Shown in pieces: positions 35,373-47,132 of a DNA stretch of 64,000 nt; position 1 is the first letter of the stretch; every line of letters begins with the position of its first letter. The translations under genes and the position numbers were made by a program. Origin of the DNA: Galbula dea (lineage: Eukaryota > Chordata > Aves > Piciformes > Galbulidae); contig VWZX01007015.1 in NCBI GenBank assembly GCA_013399015.1, positions 747,480-811,479 on the forward strand, given 5' to 3'. A model generated the notes under the pieces. It did not search any database and had not been told where the DNA came from. It was given only the letters and a program-made list of their open reading frames with translations.

Positions 35373-36386
35373 GTATGAAAGCTGGTGTGTCAGTTATTGG
35401 AGAGTTTCACAATGCAGCTGAAGCCTGTTCACACTTTTCACCCTCACTTGAGATTGCCTGAGGGGCTGCTGTGGCCCATTTCCTAACCACCATGTGCACA
35501 GCTTGAAGAAACAAGATCTTGCATAGAAATACTCAAGTGTGGGTTTCTCCAAAGGGAGCTCTGAATACCCTGCTGTAAAACCACCCATAGCCTAGGGCCA
35601 GCTGGCTCATGATGTCTCCTTGCCCCCTGTGGGTTTGCTGTGAGACAGAGCAATAAATTCCTCATGAGCTGGATTGATTTTGGAGGTGCAAACTAGTTCC
35701 TGCAACCCTCCCCTTGCAGCAAGGTCCTGTGCATGATATCCATCAGTGTGTGGATGCATTGGTCATGCTCACAAAGAGGCTTTGAGTACCAAAAAGGGGC
35801 AGTTTTTGACAATTCCAGGTTAAAAGCTGCTCATCCAAAATTAGGAATTTGAGGCAAATATTGCAGCTTGGCAGGGTGGACTCTGTCCTTCCACAAAGCC
35901 ATGTGCCTGGGGGCAAAGCAATTTGGGTTTGAGGTTGTTGGGTTTGATTGCTTTTGAGATTTGAGACATATTATGTATTGAGACAAGACTGAGTCAAATT
36001 GGACAAGGAAACCCAGTGTTCCCCAGCAAGTGTTTGGGCTTTTCAATATTTTATCTAGGATAAATATGAAACTCATCTGTTCTTTGATCACTTGGTTTCA
36101 GGAGCAATGGGCTAAGCTTGTATGAGGTTGACCCTCTGACATGACCTGTGCACATCTCTCCACCAGCCACAGGAAAGTGTGGGCTCTTGAATTTCACCTG
36201 AAGTGTTTGAGGAGTTCTAAATGAAACTCAAACAGAGCTGTTCCTCAGTGTGGCAATCACAGCTGAAATTTCTCTTGGCACACCCTGCTATCCACTAGAA
36301 AACTGAGACAGTGTGGAATTAGCTGCTACAAACCCTCATACGTTGGAGTTGCTCCCATGTCAGTGCCTTATAGCAGATAAATATTT
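35373..36386. other. Unique intron sequence
   Basis: Nothing recognised over 1.0 kb. Confidence 0.5.
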
Positions 36387-37065
36387 CACAGAATCACAGA
36401 ATGTTAGGAGTTGGAAGGGACCTGGAAAGATCATCTAGTCCAACACCCCTGCCACAGCAGGATTCCCTACACCAGCTCACACAGAAGCACATCCAGAGAG
36501 GTTTTGAATCTCTCCATAGAAGGAGACTCCCCAGCCTCTCTGGGCAGTCTGGGCCAGGGCTCTGGCATCTCAACTGGGAAAACATTTCTACATGTGTTCA
36601 CACAGAATCTCCTATGCTTCAGCTTACAGCCATTGCCTCTTGTCCTGTCACTGGGCTTCACTGAGAAGAGCCTGAGCCCATCCTCCTGGCACACACCCTT
36701 CACATATTTAAAAGCAGAGATGAGGTCACCCCTTAGCCTCCTCTTCTCCAAGCTCAAGAGCCCCAGCTCCCTCAGCCTTTCCTCATCAGGAAGATGTTCC
36801 AGCCCCTTCATCCTCTTGGTGGCTCTGTGCTGGACTCTTTCCAGCAGTTCCCTATCCTTCTTCAACTGAGGGGCCCACAACTGGACACAATATTCCAGAT
36901 GTGGCCTCACCAGGGTAGAGAAAAGGGGGAGAAGAACCTCTCTTGACCTACTGACCACACCCCTTCTAATCTACCCCATTGTCCCTCGTGGCCACCAGAG
37001 CACACTGCTGGCTCATGGTCATCCTTCCATCCACCAGGACCCCCAGGTCCCTTTCCCCTTCACAA
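36387..37065 (-). mobile_element. CR1 LINE 3' part, inverted (tail group 2), relatively young
   Basis: A crisp inverted tail (cacagaatcacagaatgtta, ggagttggaagggacctgg) is followed by a 163-codon open sense frame (36467..36958): VSRSREVLLPLFSTLVRPHL, EYCVQLWAPQLKKDREL, LGLLSLEKRRLRGDLISAFK, RTRGNGCKLKHRRFCVN. The 5' truncation point is after ccctttccccttcac. It is very similar, base by base, to 24651..25335. Confidence 0.94.
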
Positions 37066-38129
37066 TATACAATTGAAAATAAAGGATTAATCATTCCAGA
37101 TGTGTCCTGTTTATACCCAGGAGTAGAACTAGAGAAATGCAAGCTAGAAATATCACTGCCCCACTCCTGACATTGAAAGCTTAAGTGGATGACAGGAGAA
37201 AGTGTGTTCTAGAAACCTCATGCTGGATAGAAATGCACTTTGGATTCTTAGTTATCCTCTCAGATATTCTTGTATCTTTTAAATTAAGAAACTAAGAGGC
37301 TAGTTTGGGCTTGTGAGTTGTGGAAGACTGACTTGATATAGCAAGTGACTTTCCACCCCTGCCTGTAAGCTGGAAGGAGAATAGCAGAGCTGATAAGCCA
37401 CCACAGGAATTTTTCCCATTCTATAAATTACATACAGGCTGACAGACTCCTCAGGTCAACTTAATTTGTTTTCTTCTGCACCCAGAAAGAGAAAATGACC
37501 ATTTAATTATTGGGAGAAAAAAATGATCCTGCTAATTGAGAGAGTCATATTGCTGCAGTTTAGTTTATCCTGCCATTTATTTGAGGAACATGGATGTAAT
37601 TCAGCCAAAGATGTTAGTTAATGTTTAATTGGAAGGACTCTATGAGTGACACAGCACCAAATGTCCTCATCAAAACAAGAACAGCCTCTCTGCTTTGCTG
37701 GTGTTTGTTATTATACAGGCAAAAATGGATTTATTCAGGTCTGCTTCAATCACATGTATTGTTACTTTTCTCTGCTTACAAGGACCAGTATTTGGCTTTG
37801 CATCCTGGGGAAGTCATACAGAAACTTAGGAGCAATAGAGAGAGCAAAGGCTCACAAGAACCTTTTTCATGTGTAGATTATTTTCCAGAAGTTACTTTCA
37901 GCATTCCAAAAATGCAGCCTGAAGGTGTGAACCATGCCCCAGACACCTTGGCTTTATTTCCATGTGTTTATTTTCATGTATTGCTTTATTTTTCCTCTGA
38001 GCAGGGGGAGGCTTGACAAACATGGTGCTGGGGAAGGTGAACCAGGAGCAGTTCAGTTTTGGCCTATCATAAGAAGGGCTTTAAGAAACAAAATAATGGA
38101 TTTACTTTTGATATTGTTCATATTTGTCC
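37066..38129. other. Unique intron sequence
   Basis: AT-rich unique DNA. A 131-codon open frame at 37621..38016 has no known domain and is likely chance. Confidence 0.5.
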
Positions 38130-38998
38130 TTCAGCATCTTCATCAATGGCCTGAAGGAAGGGATAGAGTATACCCTCAGCCAGTTTGCTGATGGTCCAAT
38201 ACTGGGAGGAGTGGCTGATATCCCATCAGGGAGATCTCCCACCAGTGAGAACTGGACAGAATGAGAGTTTGGAGAGAGGAACCTCATGAAATTCAACAAG
38301 GGCAAGTTGTAGAGTCCTGCACCTGAGTGGGAATGAACCCATGCACCAGGACAGGTTAAGGAATGACCTGCTGAAGAACAGTTCTGCAGAGGAAGGACCT
38401 GGCAGTCCTGGTAGACAAGAAGTTCCCCATGAGCTTGCAGTGTGCCCTTGTGGCCAAAAAGGCCAGCAGTCTTCTAGGTTGTATGAAGAAGATTATGGCC
38501 AGGAGGTTGAGGGAGGTTCTTCTCCCCCTGTCCTCTCCTCTGGTGATCCCACATCTGGAGTGAGTCCTGGGTCTAGTTCTATGCTCCTTAGTTCAAGAGA
38601 GAGACAAGGAAGACCTGGAAAGAGTCCAGCAGAGGATATGAAGATGCTGAGTGGAGTGGAGCAACTCTGGGAGGAGAAAAGGGCTGAGAGCCCTGGGGCT
38701 GCTTAACCTGGAGAAGAGCAGCCCCAGAGGGGATGTGCTCAGTGTTGAGCAATACCTGAAGGGTGGGAATCAAGAGGATGAAGCAAGTTTCTTTTCACTG
38801 GTGCCCACTGATAGGACAAAGGCCAACAGGCACAAGGTGGAACCCAGGAGGTTCCATCTGAACATGTGGAACAACTTCTTTCCTGTCAGGGTGCCTGAGC
38901 ACTGTCCCAGGCTGCCCAGAGAGGTTGTGGAGTCTCCTTCTCTTTAGAGATTCCAAACCCACCTGGAGGTGACCCTGGGCAACCTGCTCTGGGTGTAG
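38130..38998 (+). mobile_element. CR1 LINE, RT end to near tail (group 3), last part missing
   Basis: It starts at tccttcagcatcttcatcaa (IFINGLKEGIEYTLSQFADG, RT box mutated from FADD to FADG). It continues through VGKKASSLLGCMKKIMARRL-like codons, NLEKSSPRGDVLSVEQYLK and TKANRHKVEPRRFHLNMWNN, with frameshifts. It stops at ggcaacctgctctgggtg, about 80 bases short of its tail, where another + CR1 begins. Confidence 0.92.
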
Positions 38999-39000
38999 AG

Positions 39001-40758
39001 ATGAAGTCAGGAAGGCCAGGGCACAGCTGAACTTGGAAGGGATGCAAAGAATAACAAGAAGGGATTCTACAGGTACATCAATGAAAAAAAGGAAGGTCAA
39101 AGAAAACATACCCCTCCTGATGAGCAAGAATGGTGAGCTGGTAACAACAGATGAGGAGAAGGTGGAGGTCCTTAACTTTTTTCCCCTCCATCTTCACTGG
39201 CAACCTCTCTCCCAACACCTTCAAGTTAGAAAGCCACAATATGGGGATCAGGGCAGTGAAGTGCCTCCCACTCTATGTGAAAGTCAGGTTTGTGACCTCC
39301 TGAGGAATCTGAATGTACATAAGCCCATGGGACCTGATGAGATGCATCCCAGAGTCCTGAGAGAATTGGCTGATGTAGTTGCCAAGCCACTCTCAACAAT
39401 ATTTGAGAAGTCCTGGCAGTCTCCTTAGTGATTGGAAGAAGGGGCATGTTACTCCTATCTTCAAAAATGGTAGAAAGGAGGAGCCAGGAAACAACTGACC
39501 TGTCAGCCTCACCTCTGTGCCTGGGAAGATCATGGAGCAGATTCTCCTTGAAGGTCTGATAAGGCACATGGAGGACAGGGAGGTGATCAGAGACAGCCAG
39601 CATGGCTTCACTAAGGGCAAATCCTGCCTGATGAACCTAGTGGCTTTCTATGATCCTGTGACTGCCTCAGTGGACAAGGGGTGACCTGTGGATGTGATCT
39701 ATCTGGATTTCTGTAAGGCCTTTAACACAGTCCCCCACAACATTCTACTGGCCAAGTTAGTGAAGTATGGCTTTGATGGGTGGACTGTTCAGTGGGTAAG
39801 GAATTGGCTGGATGGTCACATCCAGAGGGGAGTGGTCAATGGCTCGAAGTCCAGATGGAGACCAGTGACAAGTGGTGTCCCTCAGGGGTCCATACTGGGA
39901 CCTGTCCTATTTAATACTTTTATAAAGGATATTGACAGCAAGACTGAGTGCAGCATCAGCAAGTTTGCTGATGACACTAAGCTGTGTGGTGCTGTTGATC
40001 AGTTGGAGGGGCGGGATGTCATCCAGAGGGACCTGGAGAGGCTGGAGAGGTGGGCTCAGATGAGCCTCAGGAGGTTGAACAAGACCAAGTGCAGGGTCCT
40101 GCACCTGGGTTGGAACAATCCCCACTATCAGTATAGGCTGGGGGGCTGAGGAGATAGAGAGCAGCCCTGCAGAAAAGGACTTGGGGCTGTTGGTGGATGA
40201 GAAGCTGGCCATGAGCAAGTAGTGTGAGCTGGCAGCCCAGAAGGCAAATTGCACAAGGCCACACCTTGAATCCTGGTCTCAGTTATGGACCCCTCACTCC
40301 AAGAAGGACACTGAAGTGCTGGAGCATGTCCACAGAAGAGCACCAAAGCTGATGGAGGGTCAAGAGGACAAGTCTAGTGAGGAGCAGGTGAGGGAGCTGG
40401 AGTTGTTTAGCCTGGAGAAGAGGAGGCTGAGGGGAGACCTCACTCTCTACAACTCCCTTAAAGAGGATTGGAGGGAGGTGGAGGTTAGTCTCTTCTCCCA
40501 GGTGTCCAGTGACAGGACAAGATGAAATGGCCTCAGGTTGTGCCAGTGGAGGTTCAGGTTTGACATGGGAAGAATTCCTTCCCTGCAGTAGTAGTTAAGC
40601 ATTGGAGCAGGCTGCCCAGGGAGTTACCATCCCTACAGCTATTCAAAAAACATGTTGATGTGATGCTGAGGGACAATGGCTTAGTGGTGGCTTGGCTGAG
40701 TTAATTTTATGGTTGGAGTCAATGGTCTTGGAGCTTTTTTCCAGCTTTCATGATTCAG
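39001..40758 (+). mobile_element. Longest CR1 LINE in the window: pre-RT region to tail (group 1-like)
   Basis: The copy starts upstream of the RT (gaagtcaggaaggccagggc; LEGMQRITRRDSTGTSMKK, PLLMSKNGELVTTDEEKVE). It continues through MGPDEMHPRVLRELADVVAK and TVPHNILLAKLVKYGFDGW, then the FADD box, VQRDLE-like residues, and after an internal deletion near 40250 the FSLEKRRLRGDL and tail regions. Only its 3' end is eroded (agcttttttccagctttcat). A full CR1 of about 4.5 kb would add an endonuclease domain and ORF1. Confidence 0.93.
39688..40149 (+). pseudogene. CR1 reverse transcriptase core fragment (154 codons open)
   Basis: An uninterrupted stretch of the RT palm: DVIYLDFCKAFNTVPHNIL (first catalytic Asp motif, YLDFCKAF), TSGVPQGSILGPVLFNTFI (PQGS motif), SISKFADDTKLCGAVDQLEG (second catalytic motif FADD) and LNKTKCRVLHLGWNNP. 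Both aspartate motifs are present, but stops just upstream (before 39688) and downstream (at 40147) make it non-functional. No evidence of host use. Confidence 0.9.
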
Positions 40759-42687
40759 GGTGTATGTCTAAACCTGCAAAACTGGCTGTTGCAGAGATCT
40801 CTCAGAGCTGTCCTAGGCAGCAAGTGCAAGATCATCCTGGTCACTGGGGTAAAAAGAAACCAAGGATAAAAGAGGAAAGGTGCTGGGCTTTGACTGAGGA
40901 ACAAGAGTAGCACATTTCCAGCATAAAAATACCTTCTGGCAAATGTAGGATGTGATTCAGCTAACAGAGCCTGGTAAAAGAACCAAAGAGCCTCCCATGG
41001 AATTGAGACTTGGAGCTTCTGCCAAACCCAAAATATTTTGAGTTATGGACAATTAAACTCTTCTCTGGCAGCTAGTTCTGTTTGGAGCAGTTGATGGCTT
41101 CTGGAGGTACTGTTCTCCTCCATATCCTCACACTGGTCACCTTCTCATGCCCATTGTGAGGAAGCCAAATGGGTGGCACCTCTTGAGTAGAGAATTGATT
41201 CATAAAACTTGCATGGTTGAAAGCACATGTCAGAACTGCTGATGTGATACAGCCCAGGCCCATTTCACTTCCTGCAGGACCACTAGTGAAGTGACTCATT
41301 GGGCAGATGCTATCAGGGCATATTTTGTCCATCTGGGAATGGAGAAGGATAGGACTTGGGGGCAATCCAAAGTTTAGCCACCAAAATATTTCTGCCTGCC
41401 TTTACTCTTGCCAAGTCCTCCATGCTAGAGAAGACACAGGTTCTTATTTTTATTTCACACTCTGTCTGCATGCCAAATAAGTTGCATTCTCCTCCATCAA
41501 CATGGAATAGCTTCTTACAGCTGGCATAAACTGGCATAGTTTGGATACAAGGTAGAGTTCCACCAAACCAGCTCAGCTGTAAATGAAATATCAGGGTTGA
41601 AGTCAATAATGCTTAATATTTCAGTAGAATTGCAGCATTTCCCCCTCTTTTCTTCTTGCCTCCAGGAAAGCTATCCCTTCCATTATTTAGTGTTTGCTTT
41701 ATGGGGATGTTAAAGGAAGTTGCAGATTTGTCTCTGTTAATTGATCAATGTTGATTGCACTTGGGTTCTTTATCTGGTTGATACATCAAAGGAAGCCATT
41801 TATGGAAAACTACATGGAAAACTGCACTGAGTAGGGAAAGAAAATGGGTAAAATTCCTTCTGTTTATAGCTGTGCTGGACCTTTTATTTCCTGGAGAGGT
41901 GAATTTGGCTCATGGTCTGGGGAGCTTCTTGTTAGGTGTTTAATGTTTCAGGTTTCTTAATTACACAACAGGAGAATGGGAGACTCTTCCAGTATGAGAA
42001 ATTGTAGTTAACCACCATGTTTATTACTACACCATAGTGGAAGAGAAGCAGCCTAGCCCTTTCTCTTCTTTTGCTGTAGTGTCAAAGATGGAATACCTTT
42101 GCCTTTCAATTCCAGCCTTCCTGAGGCTACTGTCTTCTTCAATCTTTCTCCTATGTACTTGGAGAAAAATAGGTTTATTTTCTCCTGCAGCAGCTGAGTT
42201 TGTCTAATTAAGTCTCTCATGGACTGTTTTTGTAGCTTGGTAGAAGAATACAGCTGTCTGAGGAGGAAGAGGGAGCTGCTCACCTCTGGCATCAGAAGCA
42301 TCACAGAGCTTTGGGAAAGGGGAGAAGGAGCAGCAGAGGTGGGCTTGGAGCAATAAAACACCATCAACCTTGTAGCTGGGGGTGGTAGCCCATGGCAAAA
42401 GTTCACCAAAGTGGATTCTTCTGCTCTGACCACCTCTCAAACCAGCTAGTTCATTCCTGAAGATCTCCTGGAGACTGGTTTTGGCTTTGTCTGGAGGTTG
42501 CAAAGCCTGAGAGAGAGGAGCAGCTTGTCCTTGTGGGCAATTCCAGGAGGAAAAGCCTCCAGTATCCTTTTAGAAACCAGGGGGGGCAGTCTGGGGGAGT
42601 GGTCACAAGATGGGAAGGAAAAATACAGCCTCACTAAGGCATTGTCTGTGTTCTTCTGAGAGAAACCTTCCCTTTGGAGAAAGCTGT
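40759..42687. other. Unique intron sequence
   Basis: At 1.9 kb this is one of the longest repeat-free stretches. Overlapping minus-strand open frames (41072..41365, 42053..42433) show no recognised domains. Confidence 0.5.
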
Positions 42688-43094
42688 GGGTCTGGTGGAG
42701 CAGATCCAGAGAAGCCCACAAAAATGATCTGAGAGCTGGAAGCCCTCTTCTGTTAGGGCAGGCTGAGAGAGTTGGTGGCCTCAAGGAAAGATGAGGAGAG
42801 TGTTTTTAGCAGGGGCTGGTGTGATGGGACAGGGGGGTGGTGGTTTTAAACTAGCAGAGGGATGTTTAGACTAGAGATAAGGAAGAAAACTTTTACAGTG
42901 AGAGTGGTGAGATACTTGCACAGGTTGCCCAGAGAGGTGGTAGATGTCCCATCCCTGGAAGTATTCCAGGTCAGATTTGCTGAGGTTCTGAGCAACCTGA
43001 TCTAGTTGAAGATGTCCTTGCTGACTGCAGGGGTGTTGGACTAGATGACCTTGAAATGTCTCTTCCAACCTAAAGCAGTCTATGAGTCTGAGAT
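42688..43094 (+). mobile_element. CR1 LINE 3' part (tail group 4)
   Basis: It starts at ctgtgggtctggtggagcag and keeps gcaggctgagagagttggtg, ggtggttttaaactagcaga, ggttgcccagagaggtggta, the gtattccaggtcagatttgc motif, gatgtccttgctgactgcag and tctatgagtctgag. It is old, with an internal deletion in the LEKRRLRGDL region. Confidence 0.88.
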
Positions 43095-44441
43095 CCTGAA
43101 ACAGCATCATTCCTGAATTCATCAAAACAAGCACTTGTCTTTTCTTTTCTGACTCATACCCAAACCCTGCACCATCTTGGGTCATGAGAAATTTTAACTG
43201 TCATCTTCTACTTAATGTCAGTGGCATTTTGGGTTTGCTGTGAAGTAGAAACTCTATTGAATTGAAGCAATTTGTGCTTGCCCAAGGGTCTTCTACTCAA
43301 CTCTGTAGCTGCTGCTTGAAACTCAGAGGTGACAGTGGGTGTGACAACTACATACAAAGCTAAATAAGCTTCTGCCTTTTGGATGTTGAGCTTTTCTTCT
43401 GGAAGTGAAATGAGTTTGCTTTGCTTTTGGTTGGTTGGATTTTGTTTGTTTGAGTATCATCCTGTGTATTCTTCCCTATATCCACAATATTGTGCTGGGA
43501 AATCTTATCCAAACATTTTAGTTAGCATTTTAATTTCATCACCAACATGCTTCTTGCATACTGGGGGAAATGGTTGATGCAGCAAAAGGGTGATGAAGAC
43601 TGTAAGAAAAAGAATTGGGCAATATTCTGTTTCCCATCCCAAGTCTCCAATTCCTTTGGCATAATCAGGAAAGATTTTTGACATCAGGGTATGGGGGTGA
43701 GAGCTCACTTTATCTTTGTGTGAAAAATAGGCTGTAAATTGGTGGGAGCTGAGCTGCTGCTATTACCCCAGTGAGCTCTTTTCAACCCCAAAGTGTTCCT
43801 TTCCAGCATTGTCACTCCCTTGTGGGGAATTTAATCTCTTCCTCTCAACCCTGGGAGGGCATCTGTGGACGACGACTTGTACTCTTGCATGATCATGAGT
43901 GAAGCACATCATTTTTTAATGCAGTGAGAAATGCTTCCCCTCAAAAAAAAAAAAAAAAAAATCACTGAAGAATAAGAATCAGAACCCAGCTTTCTATTTT
44001 GAAGTCCTTACAAGAAACTAAATGGGCTGTGGGAATATAAGTAGCTTTCTTACAAAGATGAGTGATCAGCGTGGATTGCTTTGGGAAGCTACAGATGACA
44101 TCTTGACCAGCAGGACAGTTCTCAAACCACTTTTGACTAATGTGATTTATTTCTGTGTTACTGCTCAGATTTGGCTGTCTGTTGGGTTTTTTTTTCTGGA
44201 GCTGGTCATGACTCCATGAGCCAAAAACAAGGGAAACTCATTCCCTTTGTGGATATTAGTTGTAGAGCTTTTTGCAGGAATGTCCTTGTTTCAGCTCTGC
44301 TGAAACTTAGTTCTACTAACAAAGCCAAATGTATTCTTCAGAATCATTGAGGAATCTCTCAAGTGTGTGAGACACCATTAGAGGTTGATTTTGCTCATTG
44401 ATGAGATAAATATTTGTGCTTCATATTAGATTGATACTGAA
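43095..44441. other. Unique intron sequence with a poly-A run
   Basis: No gene or transposon is recognised. An A19 run lies at 43943..43961, not preceded by any recognisable retrogene. Confidence 0.5.
43943..43961. repeat. Poly-A run (A19)
   Basis: Nineteen consecutive A bases. Upstream sequence shows no retrocopy or SINE, and CR1 elements do not end in poly-A, so this is annotated as a simple homopolymer. Confidence 0.85.
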
Positions 44442-44781
44442 TAGGAAGGGAGATCTTCTTGTGGCCTTTTGGTACTTGAAGGTGGCGATAAAGATGGGGA
44501 CAGAGTATTTAAAGAGCTTGTTGCAGCAGGACAAGGGGTGATGCTTTTAAACTAATAGAGAAACTAGAACTAAGGAAGACATTCTTTTACTCTCAGGGTG
44601 GTGAGACACTGGCCCAGGTTGCCCAGAGAGGTGGTAGAATCCCCATCCCTGGAACCATTCCAGGTGAGGTTGTTTGAGGCTGTGACTGGCCTGATCTAAG
44701 TTGAAGATGCCCCTGCTGAGTGCAGGCAGGGTGGGATTAGATGACTTAGAATGGGTTGGAATGGACCTTTCAATGATTCAA
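44442..44781 (+). mobile_element. CR1 LINE 3' end (tail group 4)
   Basis: It starts at agggagatcttcttgtggcc (RGDLLVAF-like) and runs through ggacaaggggtgatgctttt, gtgagacactggcccaggtt, ccattccaggtgaggttgtt, gatgcccctgctgagtgcag and a degraded end tttcaatgattcaagtg. Confidence 0.9.
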
Positions 44782-45064
44782 GTGAAACAAACATTTTAAA
44801 AAAAAAGATAAAAGTAAAATGACTTTTAAAGGGAAGTTAGCCTTGAGGTCTGGGAATCGGGGTCTGCTTAGAATCATAGAATTGTCAGAGTTGGAAGGGA
44901 CCTTAAAGATCATCTAGTTCCAAACCCCCTGCCTGCCAGGGACACCATCCACTAGATTAGGTTGTCCAAGGCCCCATCAAGCCTTGTCTTAAAAGCTTCC
45001 AGGGATGAGGCTTCCACCACCTCTCTGGGCAACCTGTTCCACTGTCTAACCACCCTCATAGTGA

Positions 45065-45065
45065 N
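45065..45065. other. Single N marking a missing segment
   Basis: On either side of this one N the CR1 reading jumps from RVVRQWN (near the C-terminus) to LPAQKA (about 135 codons earlier). It behaves as a collapsed assembly gap or a deletion inside the repeat. Confidence 0.7.
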
Positions 45066-45482
45066 AGCCTTCTGGGCTGGAAGCACACACTGGCAGCTCA
45101 TGTTGAGCTTCTCATCCACCAACACCCCCAAGTCTCTTTCCTCAGGGCTGTTCTCAAGCCAGTCCTCACCCAGCCTGTACTGGTGCTTGGGATTGCCCTG
45201 ACCCAGATGTAGGACCTTGCACTTGGTCTTGTTGAACTTCCTGAGGTTGGCATGGGCCCACCTCTCTATCCTGTCCAGATCCCTCTGGATGGCATCTCCT
45301 CCCCTCCAGTGTATCAACCGTTCCACACAGCTCGGTGTCGTCGGCAAACTTGCTGAGGGAGCACTCGATGCCACTGTCTGTGTCTGATCGAGATGTTGAA
45401 CAAGACTGGTCCCAGAACTGATCCTTGAGGGACTCCACTTGTCACTGGCCTCCACTTGGACATGGATCCACTGACAGCCACT

Positions 45483-45588
45483 NNNNNNNNNNNNNNNNNN
45501 NNNNNNNNNNNNNNNNNNNNNNNNNNNNNNNNNNNNNNNNNNNNNNNNNNNNNNNNNNNNNNNNNNNNNNNNNNNNNNNNNNNNNNNN
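45483..45588. other. Assembly gap (106 N) inside CR1
   Basis: Flanks match the 39001 copy at about 39754 and 39831, implying about 76 bases should fill the gap. Confidence 0.95.
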
Positions 45589-46240
45589 TGGAGACCAGGA
45601 TGTCATGCGGGACAGTGTCAAAGGCTTTGCTCAGGTGCAGGTAAATGACATCAGTTGCTCTTCCACTGTCTACTGATGTCATAACCTCTTCAGAGAAGGC
45701 CACCAGATTCACTAGGCACGATTTACCCTTGGTGAAGCTATGTTGATTATAATCAATGACCTACCTCTTCAGTATTCTTCTGCCTCAGCAGTTCTCCCAG
45801 GAGGATCTGCTCCATGATCTTACCAGGCACGGAGGTGAGACTGACTGGCCTATAACTTGCCAGATCATCCTTCTTCCCCTTTGTAAAAATGGGGGTTATG
45901 TTTCCCCTTTTCCAGTCAGTGGGGATTTCACCAGACTGCCATGACTTCTGAAACACAATAGAGAGTGGCTTAGCAACCTTGTCCACCAATTCTCTCAGTA
46001 CCCGTGGGTCTATCCCATCGGGTCCCATGGACTTGTGAACTTCCAGGTTTTCAGATGGTCACAAACCTGATCTTCACTTACCACAGGCAGTTCCACCTTC
46101 CTGCCCCTGCCATTATCTTCTTTGACTTTGGGGGTGTGGTGGGAGCCCTCGCCAGTGAAGACTGAAGTCAAGAAGCTGTTGAGAACTTCAGCCTTCTCCA
46201 TGTCATCCATCACCAGTTCTCCTGTACTTGAAGCTAACAA

Positions 46241-46611
46241 TAAATGTGCAACCTCAGAATGTAATTCTTAGGGTTATTCATTAGCCCTAAAATACTGTGT
46301 TCTGTATTTTAGTGTTTCTGTGATTGTTTTATTGTATGAATATATGTGAGTGCATTCTTGGCCTAGCTTTAATAGGTGCTGACTGTGCAGTATCAATGGC
46401 TAATATTAATACTCAACATGATGCATGCTGTATCCTTGGTTTGTCTTATGTATTTCTCCCTGCAGAACTGTACACACCACTGTAACTGGCCAGTTACTCC
46501 CAAAGTAGATGGCACTTTCTCCTCCTTATATACAAGGGTATGGGTGTATATATGCACTTACATAAGTAATTAATCATAAATATATTTGCTGCTTCACTAG
46601 CAATAATCACA
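46241..46611. other. AT-rich unique intron sequence
   Basis: Nothing recognised between two minus CR1 copies. Confidence 0.5.
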
Positions 46612-47132
46612 AAGTCATAGAATCATTAAGGTGGGGAAAGACCTCTAAGATCATCAAGTCCAACTGTTGATCCAACACCCCTCGTGTTACTAAACCATGT
46701 CATGAAGTGCCACACCTACATGGTTTTTGAATACCTCCAGGGATGGTGACTTCACTGGCAGCCTGCTCCAGGGCTTGACAACTCTTCCAGGGAAAAATTT
46801 TTTTCCTAATATCCAACCTAAACCTCCTCTGGCACAACCTGAGGGAGTTTCCTCTAATTTTGTCTCTTTATTACTTGGGAGAAGAGACCAACCCCCACCT
46901 CACTCCATCCTGTTTTCAGGGAACTATACAGAGTGAGAAGGTCTCCCCTCAGCCTCCTCTTCTCCAGGCTGAACAACCTCAGTCCCTCAACTGCTCCTCA
47001 CTAGACTTGTGGTCTACATGCTTGACTGCTTCCTTCTCCTTCTTTGGACACACTCCAGCACCTCAATGTCCTTGTTGGAGAGAGTGACCCAAAATTGAAG
47101 CCAGGGTTCGAGGTGTGACCTCACCAGTGCAT
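46612..47132 (-). mobile_element. CR1 LINE 3' part, inverted (tail group 1)
   Basis: Inverted tail aaagtcatagaatcattaag, aagatcatcaagtccaactg, ttactaaaccatgtcatgaa. Coding part follows: tcctaatatccaacctaaac (sense RFRLDIRK), cagcctcctcttctccaggc (LEKRRLR), ctttggacacactccagcac (VLECVQR). It is truncated after aggtgtgacctcaccagtgc. Confidence 0.92.

Larger units (their letters stand above)
44872..46240 (-). mobile_element. CR1 LINE, pre-RT to tail, inverted (tail group 6), with assembly gaps
   Basis: The left end is the inverted tail (agaatcatagaattgtcaga, gttggaagggaccttaaaga). The sense strand has RVVRQWNRLPREVVEASSLE, a jump at a single N (45065) to NMSCQCVLPAQKA, then LHLGQGNPKHQYRLGEDWL, KFADDTELCGTVDTLEG and KAFDTVPHDILVS. 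A 106-base N gap follows (45483..45588 on +), with MGPDGIDPRVLRELVDK and MLASSTGELVMDDMEKAEVL further upstream. After the 39001 copy it reaches furthest toward the 5' end. Confidence 0.93.

Noticed and set aside
43943..43961. Poly-A tail of a processed pseudogene
   Set aside because: No coding or SINE-like sequence precedes the A run, on either strand.
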